Positions 36,630 to 43,630 of a stretch of 64,000 nucleotides of DNA are shown piece after piece (position 1 is the first letter of the stretch; every line of letters begins with the position of its first letter). Below the pieces are notes generated by a model that saw only the letters and a program-made list of their open reading frames with translations, was not told where the DNA came from and searched no databases. The stretch is from Nostoc sp. UHCC 0302 (GTDB taxonomy: Bacteria > Cyanobacteriota > Cyanobacteriia > Cyanobacteriales > Nostocaceae): positions 560,501 to 624,500 of the forward strand of contig NZ_CP151099.1 in the NCBI RefSeq assembly GCF_038096175.1, given 5' to 3'. The translations under genes were made by a program, and so were the position numbers.

Positions 36630-37667
36630 ATGAAAATCTTGAATCGGAATTTAACTAGACCTTTGCAGACAATTTTGACAAAACACCGCGTACTCTGGGC
36701 TGTTTTACTTCTCAGTGCCGCACTGGTAGTAACATTAGCGTTGTCTCTTTCTCAAGGAGCAGTACCTTTGAGTTTGCCAGAATTTTGGCAAGCAATTCTC
36801 CACAAAGGCGATCCCATTAAACAGACCATTCTCTGGGATTTGCGGCTTCCACGCATCATTGCTGCTCTCATCGTCGGCGCAGCATTGGGAATGTCAGGAG
36901 CGCTACTGCAAGGAATGTTACGTAACAGTCTTGCTGATCCATTTATTCTCGGCATTTCAGCCGGTGCAGGACTAATTGTCATTGTAATGATAGTGTTACA
37001 AATATTTCCAATGGCGATTCCTTTAGCAGCATGGTTGGGAGCAATTTTAACTTCTCTAATTGTAATTTTGTTGGGTCGAGCTGGGTCAGGAATTTCGGTT
37101 GAGCGGTTGATTTTAGGTGGAGTGGCAGTGAGTTCTTTATTTGGCGCTGTGCAAAGTACATTGCTTTTGCTAACTGAAGACGGTCAAATTCAAACTGCGC
37201 TGAGTTGGCTAGTTGGTAGCCTTAACGGACGGGGTTGGCAAGAAATTTCCACTGCTGGGCCTTACATCATCGTGGCACTGCTGGCTGGATGTTTACTGGC
37301 GCGATCAGTAAACGTGCTGGCTTTGGGAGATGATTTGGCTGTGGGTTTGGGAGTATCCTTAACGCGATCGCGTCTTTTAATTGGTGGTGTAGCCACTTTA
37401 TTAGCAGCAGGTGCAGTTAGCATCAGCGGCTTAATTGGCTTTGTCGGTCTTGTCATTCCTCATGGTGTCCGCCTCGTCGTCGGTACAGATCACCGCTTTG
37501 TTTTACCACTTTCCGCGCTTGCAGGTGCGTGGTTGCTCACCTTTGCAGATTTACTTTCTAGATTAGGAGCAGTAGAACTACCAGTAGGTTCCGTCACCGC
37601 CTTGCTGGGTTCGCCTTTGTTTATCTGGTTACTTTATCGTCGTTCTACTGGATTTAGTAAATTCTAG
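36630..37667 (+). CDS. FecCD-family ABC transporter permease (siderophore/cobalamin type)
   Basis: A 345-residue membrane protein from the preferred ATG at 36630 ([12 protein letters not shown]); the frame is open to 36540 but the extra part covers a hairpin repeat. FecCD hallmarks: [46 protein letters not shown] (the coupling region) and [23 protein letters not shown], with about eight to ten hydrophobic helices. It would move iron-siderophore complexes or vitamin B12 across the inner membrane with the ATPase encoded downstream. The substrate-binding protein and outer-membrane receptor are not in the window. A repeat block of about 150 bp separates it from its ATPase, which is long for partners in one operon. 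Confidence 0.92.
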   Translation: MKILNRNLTRPLQTILTKHRVLWAVLLLSAALVVTLALSLSQGAVPLSLPEFWQAILHKGDPIKQTILWDLRLPRIIAALIVGAALGMSGALLQGMLRNSLADPFILGISAGAGLIVIVMIVLQIFPMAIPLAAWLGAILTSLIVILLGRAGSGISVERLILGGVAVSSLFGAVQSTLLLLTEDGQIQTALSWLVGSLNGRGWQEISTAGPYIIVALLAGCLLARSVNVLALGDDLAVGLGVSLTRSRLLIGGVATLLAAGAVSISGLIGFVGLVIPHGVRLVVGTDHRFVLPLSALAGAWLLTFADLLSRLGAVELPVGSVTALLGSPLFIWLLYRRSTGFSKF

Positions 37668-37675
37668 TTAGATGG

Positions 37676-37825
37676 AAGTAGAGGGGCAGAGGAGCGGGAG
37701 AGCAGGGGGCAGGGGTGCAGGGAGATAAATAAATAACTAATATCCCAATCCCCAATCCCCCAATCCCCAGTCCCCAGTCCCCAGCCCCCAATCCCCAGTT
37801 CCCAATCCCCAGTTCCCAATCCCCG
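37676..37825. repeat. Purine-rich then pyrimidine-rich short tandem repeat block
   Basis: From 37676 a G-rich run (GAGGGGCAGAGGAGCGGG, GGGGGCAGGGGTGCAGGG) is followed after AT bases by about ten imperfect heptamers CCCCAAT/CCCCAGT (37744-37825). The two halves are roughly complementary, as in the block at 4934-5046. It sits between the permease and its ATPase. Confidence 0.85.
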
Positions 37826-37831
37826 TTAAAA

Positions 37832-38608
37832 ATGCCACTCGAACTGCAAAATCTCACAGGCGGTTATACCGCAGCGCCAATTGTCCAAGACATTAATCTA
37901 ACTCTGCAAACAGGAGAATGGTTGAGTTTAGTCGGTGCAAATGGTTCCGGAAAATCTACATTACTCAAATTGCTGAGTCGTATTCTTTCACCGCAACAGG
38001 GAACAGTGCTACTTGATGGCAAGGCAATTCACTCTGAACCGCCAAATTTAGTTGCCCAGAAACTAGCGTTGTTACCACAACAGCAAACGGTTCCTGTGGG
38101 TTTAACAGTGCGACAATTAGTAAGTTTAGGACGCACACCACATCAACCTTGGTGGCAATGGGAATTAAATGCTCAAGATTGGCAAAAAGTTGAAGCAGCA
38201 ATTCAAAAGACGCAACTAGAAAAATTGAGCGATCGCCTAGTAGAACATCTCTCAGGTGGTGAAAGGCAACGGGCTTTTTTAGCTTTGGCATTAGCACAAG
38301 AACCAAAAGTATTACTATTAGATGAACCTACAACTTATTTAGATATAAACTATCAACTGCAACTCTTAGAACTACTAAAGAATCTAAATCAGCAGCAAGA
38401 ACTAACTATTGTCACAGTTTTACATGAACTAAATTTAGCAGCGCGGTACAGTTCCCGCATTGCTTTATTAAAACAAGGTCATCTTTGGGAAGTTGGCACA
38501 CCAGAAGAAGTTCTTACACCAAACACTATAGAGCAAGTATTTGGTGTAGAATCTGTGATTATTCATACACCCGTGGGCTTACAAGTTTGTGCCATTTCTG
38601 CTGTGTAA
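37832..38608 (+). CDS. ABC transporter ATP-binding protein of the FecE/BtuD type
   Basis: A 258-residue ATPase that pairs with the FecCD permease. Walker A is GANGSGKST (35-43), the Q-loop is in LLPQQQTV, the signature is HLSGGERQR, Walker B is KVLLLDEPTTYLD and the switch His is in VLHELNLAA. All catalytic residues are present. The family members energise uptake of Fe-siderophores, haem or cobalamin. The start ATG is 7 bases after a heptamer repeat block and has no ribosome site, so translation may rely on coupling or on an alternative start; no better ATG is seen. The gene ends without a strong terminator; a GCGCTTAAGCGC palindrome occurs at 38712-38723. Confidence 0.93.
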   Translation: MPLELQNLTGGYTAAPIVQDINLTLQTGEWLSLVGANGSGKSTLLKLLSRILSPQQGTVLLDGKAIHSEPPNLVAQKLALLPQQQTVPVGLTVRQLVSLGRTPHQPWWQWELNAQDWQKVEAAIQKTQLEKLSDRLVEHLSGGERQRAFLALALAQEPKVLLLDEPTTYLDINYQLQLLELLKNLNQQQELTIVTVLHELNLAARYSSRIALLKQGHLWEVGTPEEVLTPNTIEQVFGVESVIIHTPVGLQVCAISAV

Positions 38609-38804
38609 ATTCACTACTCTCTCTCTACTGTAAAATTGTCTATTCTTCTTCTTTGTGTATTGGTATTTTATACCAATTATCTTCTAGGAAAGCAATACAT
38701 CGTTTATAGTAGCGCTTAAGCGCAATTACTTGCCTGATTGAATCTTTAATCATGAAACGGTATTAATAGTGTATAAAGATTAGACTTTATACTAAAAATT
38801 AAAA

Positions 38805-38850
38805 TAACCATAATAAAAGCACCCTTCCCTATAGTAGAAAAGAGTGCCTA
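38805..38850 (-). terminator. Terminator of the exported-protein gene
   Basis: Read on the minus strand, GGCACTCTT pairs with AAGGGTGC (38840-38848 with 38819-38826, one mismatch) and is followed by TTTTATTATGG. It lies about 30 bases after the stop at 38879. Confidence 0.6.
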
Positions 38851-38878
38851 TATTACCGGATTTCAAACAAACTTAATG

Positions 38879-39517
38879 TTAATCATTAATCGGTGCATTG
38901 GGTTTTGCTGCATCAATTTCGGCTTGCGATAAATTAGGAACTGACCAGTTCACGTCGCCAGCTTTTAACACTTTGGCGGGGGCAACATTGAATTCTACAG
39001 CACCCGTCTCTGGATTAGTTTTAGCTACTAATTGAGTTCCATCCACAATCTTTATCGCCAAGGGTTCCACCAGTTCTTGACCTTGGGTATCCCCAGGAGT
39101 TAAACCAGCAACTTTAGTACCACTTGGTAGGTAAACGCCATCACAATCCCAGTCATCATCTGTAATCTGACCAGTACCTAAGAAGTAAAGGGTATTACCT
39201 TGCAATGCTTTTTTGGGTTTATGAGCATACACAGCTAAAGTCTTACCCGTCTCATTGCGGCACTGCGCCCAATCTTGTGCTGTTTCTAAAATGTACTTTT
39301 GCAGTTTCAAATCACCCAGTTGTTGTTCAATTTCGTCTGGTGTGTATTGTGAATCACCAGGTTCATCTTTAATATTTAAGAGCTTATTGATTGCTTGATT
39401 TACCTCTGTGTAGTCAGAACCTTGAGTCAGATTTGGCCTACCTGCCCAAGAAGGTTGAGCAACTACCAAATTCACCAGAAGAACTAAAGCAACGAGAGCA
39501 ATTTTGAAGAGTTTCAT
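38879..39517 (-). CDS. Conserved exported cyanobacterial protein
   Basis: A 212-residue protein that I do not recognise by name. An N-terminal signal peptide (hydrophobic core LFKIALVALVLLVNLVV, cleavage after QPSWA at about 25) is clear. The mature part opens RPNLTQGSDYTEVNQAINKLL, contains an alpha-helical region with QLGDLKLQKYILETAQDWAQC, and a beta-rich second half with YAHKPKKALQGNTLYFLGTG and DDDWDCDGVYLPSGTKVAG. Two cysteines (in AQCRNE and WDCDG) could form a disulfide. It is soluble and periplasmic by prediction. AGGAGAAAGATC precedes the ATG, an excellent ribosome site, and a terminator follows. Similar proteins occur in filamentous cyanobacteria without assigned function. Confidence 0.75.
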   Translation of the reverse strand: MKLFKIALVALVLLVNLVVAQPSWAGRPNLTQGSDYTEVNQAINKLLNIKDEPGDSQYTPDEIEQQLGDLKLQKYILETAQDWAQCRNETGKTLAVYAHKPKKALQGNTLYFLGTGQITDDDWDCDGVYLPSGTKVAGLTPGDTQGQELVEPLAIKIVDGTQLVAKTNPETGAVEFNVAPAKVLKAGDVNWSVPNLSQAEIDAAKPNAPIND

Positions 39518-39656
39518 GATCTTTCTCCTTTTGAGTATGACTAAATCTTTTTAATTTAAAAAGTTTAGAAATTTTCTACTTTATATATCTGAGACAGTTT
39601 GTATTGATGGGTTTTATAAAGTTTTTGACAAACGTCTCATAAGCCTTCAGTTATAA

Positions 39657-40373
39657 TTACCCTGGAAAGTCAACGTCTGAGGATGTTGTTTGTCCCATGC
39701 TATATAGTTTAACTAATCCTATTAAACACAAGCAGGTAGCCACCAAGGCAATTGGGGTTAGTGAAGCACTGTCTAGGATAATAAACACGCCTAAGCCAAT
39801 CAACACAAAGGGAACAAAACTGTTACCATAGCGGGTTAGCAAATTAGAGATTGCAGGCTGACAGGTCAGCTTGTATGTTGCGTAGCACCAAACCCCTACC
39901 AGTACAAGGAAGACTGCGATAATCACTAACAAACTGGAGAAGTTAGTGTTGGCGAACAATGGCATATAAATACCTATATTATCACTACCATTGGCGATGG
40001 TAATAGCTGCCACACTATAAGCTTGGGGAGACAAAAAACTAGCGAAGGTAGAGGCATGAGAAAACTGAGGTTCTGACTCTGTATCCGCCGACGAATCGTT
40101 TTCTGGGTTAAATAGACGATTTAGTCCAATGGTGATGGGTACTAAACCCAAAAGACCAATCCAATGAGATGGCAATATCAAGCCCCCAAGAAAACCAGCC
40201 AGACTAGCGACGACCAGAGTACAAAAGCCCAAGTACTGACCAATCACGATGTGCCGACGCCGGAAACTTGCATTCGCCTGTGAAAATAACAGCGTTAAGA
40301 TAACCAAATCATCTAGATTTGTAGCTGTAAAAGCTGTGATTCCGGTAGGAATTGCCGTGATTAGTTCGTTCAT
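39657..40373 (-). CDS. CadD-family cadmium resistance-type transporter
   Basis: A 238-residue membrane protein with about six hydrophobic segments. CadD/LysE-like hallmarks are present: the N-terminal FTATNLDDLVILTLLF (acidic pair), FRRRHIVIGQYLGF, GLVPITIGLNRLF and the mid-protein ITIANGSDNIGIYMPLFA. A loop rich in Asp/Glu/Ser (about 95-107) divides the two halves. The family includes the cadmium resistance proteins of staphylococcal plasmids; the substrate in cyanobacteria is not known. It stands alone: 140 bases separate it from the exported-protein gene downstream and nearly 300 from the next upstream gene. Confidence 0.88.
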   Translation of the reverse strand: MNELITAIPTGITAFTATNLDDLVILTLLFSQANASFRRRHIVIGQYLGFCTLVVASLAGFLGGLILPSHWIGLLGLVPITIGLNRLFNPENDSSADTESEPQFSHASTFASFLSPQAYSVAAITIANGSDNIGIYMPLFANTNFSSLLVIIAVFLVLVGVWCYATYKLTCQPAISNLLTRYGNSFVPFVLIGLGVFIILDSASLTPIALVATCLCLIGLVKLYSMGQTTSSDVDFPG

Positions 40374-40665
40374 TTCTATCTCCTCAATCTTCTCGTTGAT
40401 GCTGTCTAAGCTAATGATTGGTTTATGTCTGCAAATACTTTAGAAACTGCTACTTAATCAACTGTGGAGATGTAGCATTCCAAATTGAACTGGTAGGCTG
40501 TGCATTAGAATCGCTGAAACAAAACAAATATTCTTTTTTAATAAAATGCTGAATGACGGTTCCAATTAAGAGCGAAAGAGTTAAAAGTTTCAATTAGAAA
40601 TGTATAGAAGTAAAATTTAGTCTCTTTCACCGTCATGATCAAGAAAAAGTGTTGGTAGCTCACTT

Positions 40666-41346
40666 TTACTTACTCGTTAACTTATCCAAAACTTTGTTAT
40701 TGTCTCCAATTGCTTGGTCAATAGTAAAAGGTTTATTACTGGAAGCTTCCTTAGTAAATTTAGTGTTAGTTTGGACATGAAGTCCTGGTAACCGACTTAT
40801 TTTAACCTCTTTAATCTCTTTAATCCCTTTGGATTCAGGTACTAAAGTTACTCTAATCTCATTAATAACTCGTTGCTGCTCTTTAACTATTTGAGTTAAC
40901 TCGTTTAATTGTTGAGCGTGTAATTCATCCAATTTGGCATGGAGCAGTTCAATATTTTGTCCAGCCCTGAGATTTACTTGGTGGTCAATTTCAGCGTTTC
41001 TCCGGTCAGTATCAGACTGGCGATTCTGGCTCATTAAGACGATGGGAGCTGTATAAGCTGAAGCAAATGAAAACACTAAGTTAAGCATTATGAAGGGTGA
41101 CTCATCCCAGTGGGGAACTCCAGGCATTAAGTTCATACCAACCCACCCTGCCAAAACGGTACTTTGGCAAATGAGAAATTTCCAAGAACCCACTTGATTT
41201 GCTAGTTTATCGGCAAGGTACTGCCCACGAGTCAATTTATCGGTAGAGGTGTTTGCGGCTACTGATTGCTGTGTTTCTATAAGATTCGGTTTTTGAACTA
41301 CTTTTGCATCAACAGTGTTTGATAATACTTTTTTTACAGAATTCAT
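40666..41346 (-). CDS. DUF1003 family membrane protein
   Basis: A 226-residue protein. The frame is open to 41424, but the ATG at 41344-41346 (MNSVKKVLSNTVDA) has AAGAGGTG just ahead and is preferred. The DUF1003 core (about residues 55-150) has two membrane segments (FLICQSTVLAGWVGMNLMP and FIMLNLVFSFASAYTAPIVL) and then the family signature MSQNRQSDTDRRNAEIDHQVNLRA. A helical tail (LLHAKLDELHAQQLNELTQIV ...) follows, then a variable basic end. DUF1003 proteins are widespread, small membrane proteins of unknown function. The stop lies about 50 bases from other features. A strong terminator stands upstream at 41552-41597, isolating it from the GIY-YIG gene. Confidence 0.88.
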   Translation of the reverse strand: MNSVKKVLSNTVDAKVVQKPNLIETQQSVAANTSTDKLTRGQYLADKLANQVGSWKFLICQSTVLAGWVGMNLMPGVPHWDESPFIMLNLVFSFASAYTAPIVLMSQNRQSDTDRRNAEIDHQVNLRAGQNIELLHAKLDELHAQQLNELTQIVKEQQRVINEIRVTLVPESKGIKEIKEVKISRLPGLHVQTNTKFTKEASSNKPFTIDQAIGDNNKVLDKLTSK

Positions 41347-41663
41347 GTCGCACCTCTTTGCGTCGTTTCGGTATGTGTTTATCCTTATGTGTCTTAATGT
41401 ACGCTCCATAACCGATAGAAGCAAATATTGTTTCTTTTTAAAACGATAAATAAAAATGATGAATAATAAAAAGCTAGCCCCAAACAGATTTCAAAGTCAA
41501 CGATTTACTAACAAGATTCATTTAGATTATTTCCCGCATACTCAACGAATAAGAGAAGGGGAGGCAATGAAGAATTTTTCATTGCCTCCCCTTCTTTAAA
41601 ACCACGAATGAAATAGCCCTGCTATCAAAACACGAAAAATCACAAGAAGGTTGAACACACAAG
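41347..41663. other. Intergenic region, 317 bp
   Basis: Holds the terminator of the GIY-YIG gene (41552-41597) and, to its left, the probable promoter of the DUF1003 gene. No gene is visible. Confidence 0.5.
41552..41597. terminator. Strong intrinsic terminator, 17-bp perfect stem
   Basis: GAAGGGGAGGCAATGAA (41555-41571) pairs perfectly with 41578-41594 around the loop GAATTT; two more A-T/G-T pairs extend it. A-rich and T-rich flanks are present on either side, so it could act in both directions. It follows the GIY-YIG gene on the minus strand. Confidence 0.82.
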
Positions 41664-42323
41664 CTAAGGCTTGACTTGCTGTGTCTGTGCGTTGATAATT
41701 GCACTCCAGTCATCATTTTCTACAGCAGCTTCAAGTTGGCGTTGACGTTCGGCTTCACTCGCATCTGTTGTTTCTGATTCTTTAGAGAGGGTTGTGTCAG
41801 CCATTGCTTTTCGCAATTTCAGCTTTTTTTCTTCGTAGGCTAAACGTTCCGCCTCTGACATCACTGCCTTGGCAACTTCGCCAACCGTGCTAGCCCACAT
41901 TCCGCTTTCGGAAGTATTACCAAGTGGTGTAATTTCAAGTTCTGCTATCCACGCCTCGCGTAAATCTTCCATTTCTTGGCGCTTTGGAAACTTGAATGCC
42001 TGCACGCGCACGAAAGCACACTTTTGCTCCCCATTTTGGGCAACATGACCATTCAGAGACAGCAATACATTCCGAGAATAGCCGATGTATTGCGTGTGGC
42101 GATTTGTATCCAACACCGCGTAAACACCTGCAACTTTTACATTCTCAGCAGCTGCACACCAAGCCGCCAGGGGCATGATTTCAGTTTCCTTATTTGCTAA
42201 TTCAGGAGTTACACTCACCTCGGCGGTGTGTTCGTCATCGGAACTATATAAGAATTCATGCAGTCCACGATGATTTATGGGTACATTCTGATGTTCAATT
42301 GGGGAACTGTTTTGAGTTTCCAT
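41664..42323 (-). CDS. GIY-YIG nuclease-fold protein
   Basis: A 219-residue protein. The GIY-YIG domain spans about residues 60-135: VAGVYAVLDTNRHTQYIGYSRN contains the GVY and YIG elements with a conserved Arg in SRN, followed by CAFVRVQAFKFP and an EDLREAWIAEL helix whose Glu takes the place of the metal ligand. An N-terminal acidic extension (1-58) and a C-terminal charged helical tail (about 160-219) flank it. Some GIY-YIG proteins in cyanobacteria are fused or paired with other nucleases; here it is alone. Nuclease activity is plausible but not certain. The ATG follows a GGAGATTAACTGCA region, giving a usable ribosome site. Confidence 0.8.
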   Translation of the reverse strand: METQNSSPIEHQNVPINHRGLHEFLYSSDDEHTAEVSVTPELANKETEIMPLAAWCAAAENVKVAGVYAVLDTNRHTQYIGYSRNVLLSLNGHVAQNGEQKCAFVRVQAFKFPKRQEMEDLREAWIAELEITPLGNTSESGMWASTVGEVAKAVMSEAERLAYEEKKLKLRKAMADTTLSKESETTDASEAERQRQLEAAVENDDWSAIINAQTQQVKP

Positions 42324-42658
42324 TGCAGTTAATCTCCGAGCTACTAATTAGCAAATGTAAATATATGCCTTTCAAACATTGAAGCTTAAATTTAGCTATA
42401 TCTCCAATTTGCTTGTTTTTAACAATTTTTATGGAGTAAATAGCCAAAAGGGTGTTAATAAATAACATTTTCACAGTCAAAAACTAAAGGAAACAGATTT
42501 ATTGATATTCTTAGCTATGGCTTTATTGAGTTCTTCAAACTTGACTTAATAGCTAGGCTTTGATATCTTACATCTATTTTGTAATATTAATTAACTTTTT
42601 CAGTTAAATTAATTGTGGACAAAAAATTTATTTGCTAATACCACCAAAAAACGCTCTG
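42324..42658. other. Divergent intergenic region, 335 bp
   Basis: AT-rich spacer between the GIY-YIG gene (minus) and the sugar permease gene (plus). Nothing coding or strongly structured is seen; it should contain the promoters of both. Confidence 0.5.
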
Positions 42659-43588
42659 ATGAATAAACTTACGCCCAAAGATTGGCTGTTTATCAAACAG
42701 CGGCTGACTCCTTATTTATTTTTACTGCCTGCCTTGGTTCTTTTAGGTTTAACTGTCTTTTGGCCTGCATTACAAGCTTTTTACCTAAGTTTTACCAGTT
42801 ACGAAGATATTGCCCAACCGCCACAATGGATAGGTTTTGCTAACTTTTTCCAGCTTTGGAAAGATGCCGTTTTTTGGAAAGCACTAGAAAATACTTTTCT
42901 ATATCTTGTGGGTGTAGTACCAATTTTGGTGATTGCTCCCTTGGGATTGGCAATTTTAGTCAATCAAAAACTGCGAGGAATGAATTGGTTTAGAGCTGCA
43001 TACTACACTCCTGTAGTAATTTCAATGGTTGTGGCGGGCATAGCTTGGAAATGGTTGTATGCAGAAAACGGCTTACTCAATCAGTTACTCAAAACGTTGG
43101 GTATTTTTCCAGAAGGAATTCCCTGGCTAACCAGCCCAGCAAAGCTTTTAGGCATTGTACCGATTTCTCTTGCCAGCGTGATGGCTGTTACTATATGGAA
43201 AGGGCTTGGCTATTACATGGTGATTTATTTAGCGGGATTACAATCAATTCCTGCTGATGTGTATGAAGCCGCAGCAATTGATGGCTCTGATGGAATCCGC
43301 AAACACTGGGATATCACTATACCGTTGATGAAGCCGTATTTAGCGTTAGTAGCAGTAATTTCGGCTATTTCTGCCACCAAAGTATTTGAAGAAGTATATA
43401 TTATGACCCAAGGAGGCCCACTTAGTAGCTCGAAAACAATTGTTTACTATTTATATGAGCAAGCTTTTAACAATTTAGAAATTAGCTATGCTTGCACAAT
43501 TGGGTTAGTGCTATTTTTGATAATTTTGGGCTTATCGGTTTTGCGATTAGTTATTAACCAACAGGGAAGCGATGGTATCACAATCTGA
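42659..43588 (+). CDS. Carbohydrate ABC transporter permease (MalF/UgpA type)
   Basis: A 309-residue inner-membrane permease from the preferred ATG at 42659 (MNKLTPKDWLF); a TTG at 42632 lies in frame upstream but is less likely. Six hydrophobic segments are visible, beginning YLFLLPALVLLGLTVFWPAL. The EAA loop that contacts the ATPase reads EAAAIDGSDGIRKHWDITIPLMKP. This is the MalF-like subunit of a CUT1 sugar importer. The usual MalG-like partner, binding protein and ATPase are not adjacent; the next gene is convergent. It may be an isolated subunit working with components encoded elsewhere, as is common for the single-gene sugar transporters of cyanobacteria. Confidence 0.92.
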   Translation: MNKLTPKDWLFIKQRLTPYLFLLPALVLLGLTVFWPALQAFYLSFTSYEDIAQPPQWIGFANFFQLWKDAVFWKALENTFLYLVGVVPILVIAPLGLAILVNQKLRGMNWFRAAYYTPVVISMVVAGIAWKWLYAENGLLNQLLKTLGIFPEGIPWLTSPAKLLGIVPISLASVMAVTIWKGLGYYMVIYLAGLQSIPADVYEAAAIDGSDGIRKHWDITIPLMKPYLALVAVISAISATKVFEEVYIMTQGGPLSSSKTIVYYLYEQAFNNLEISYACTIGLVLFLIILGLSVLRLVINQQGSDGITI

Positions 43589-43630
43589 TGTGATCATAGC
43601 TCATCTTTATAAAGATACAGATTATGCACT

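Noticed and set aside
37744-37825. Heptamer array as a possible CRISPR
   Set aside because: Units of 7 bases without unique spacers; this is a short tandem repeat, not repeat-spacer structure, and no cas gene is present.
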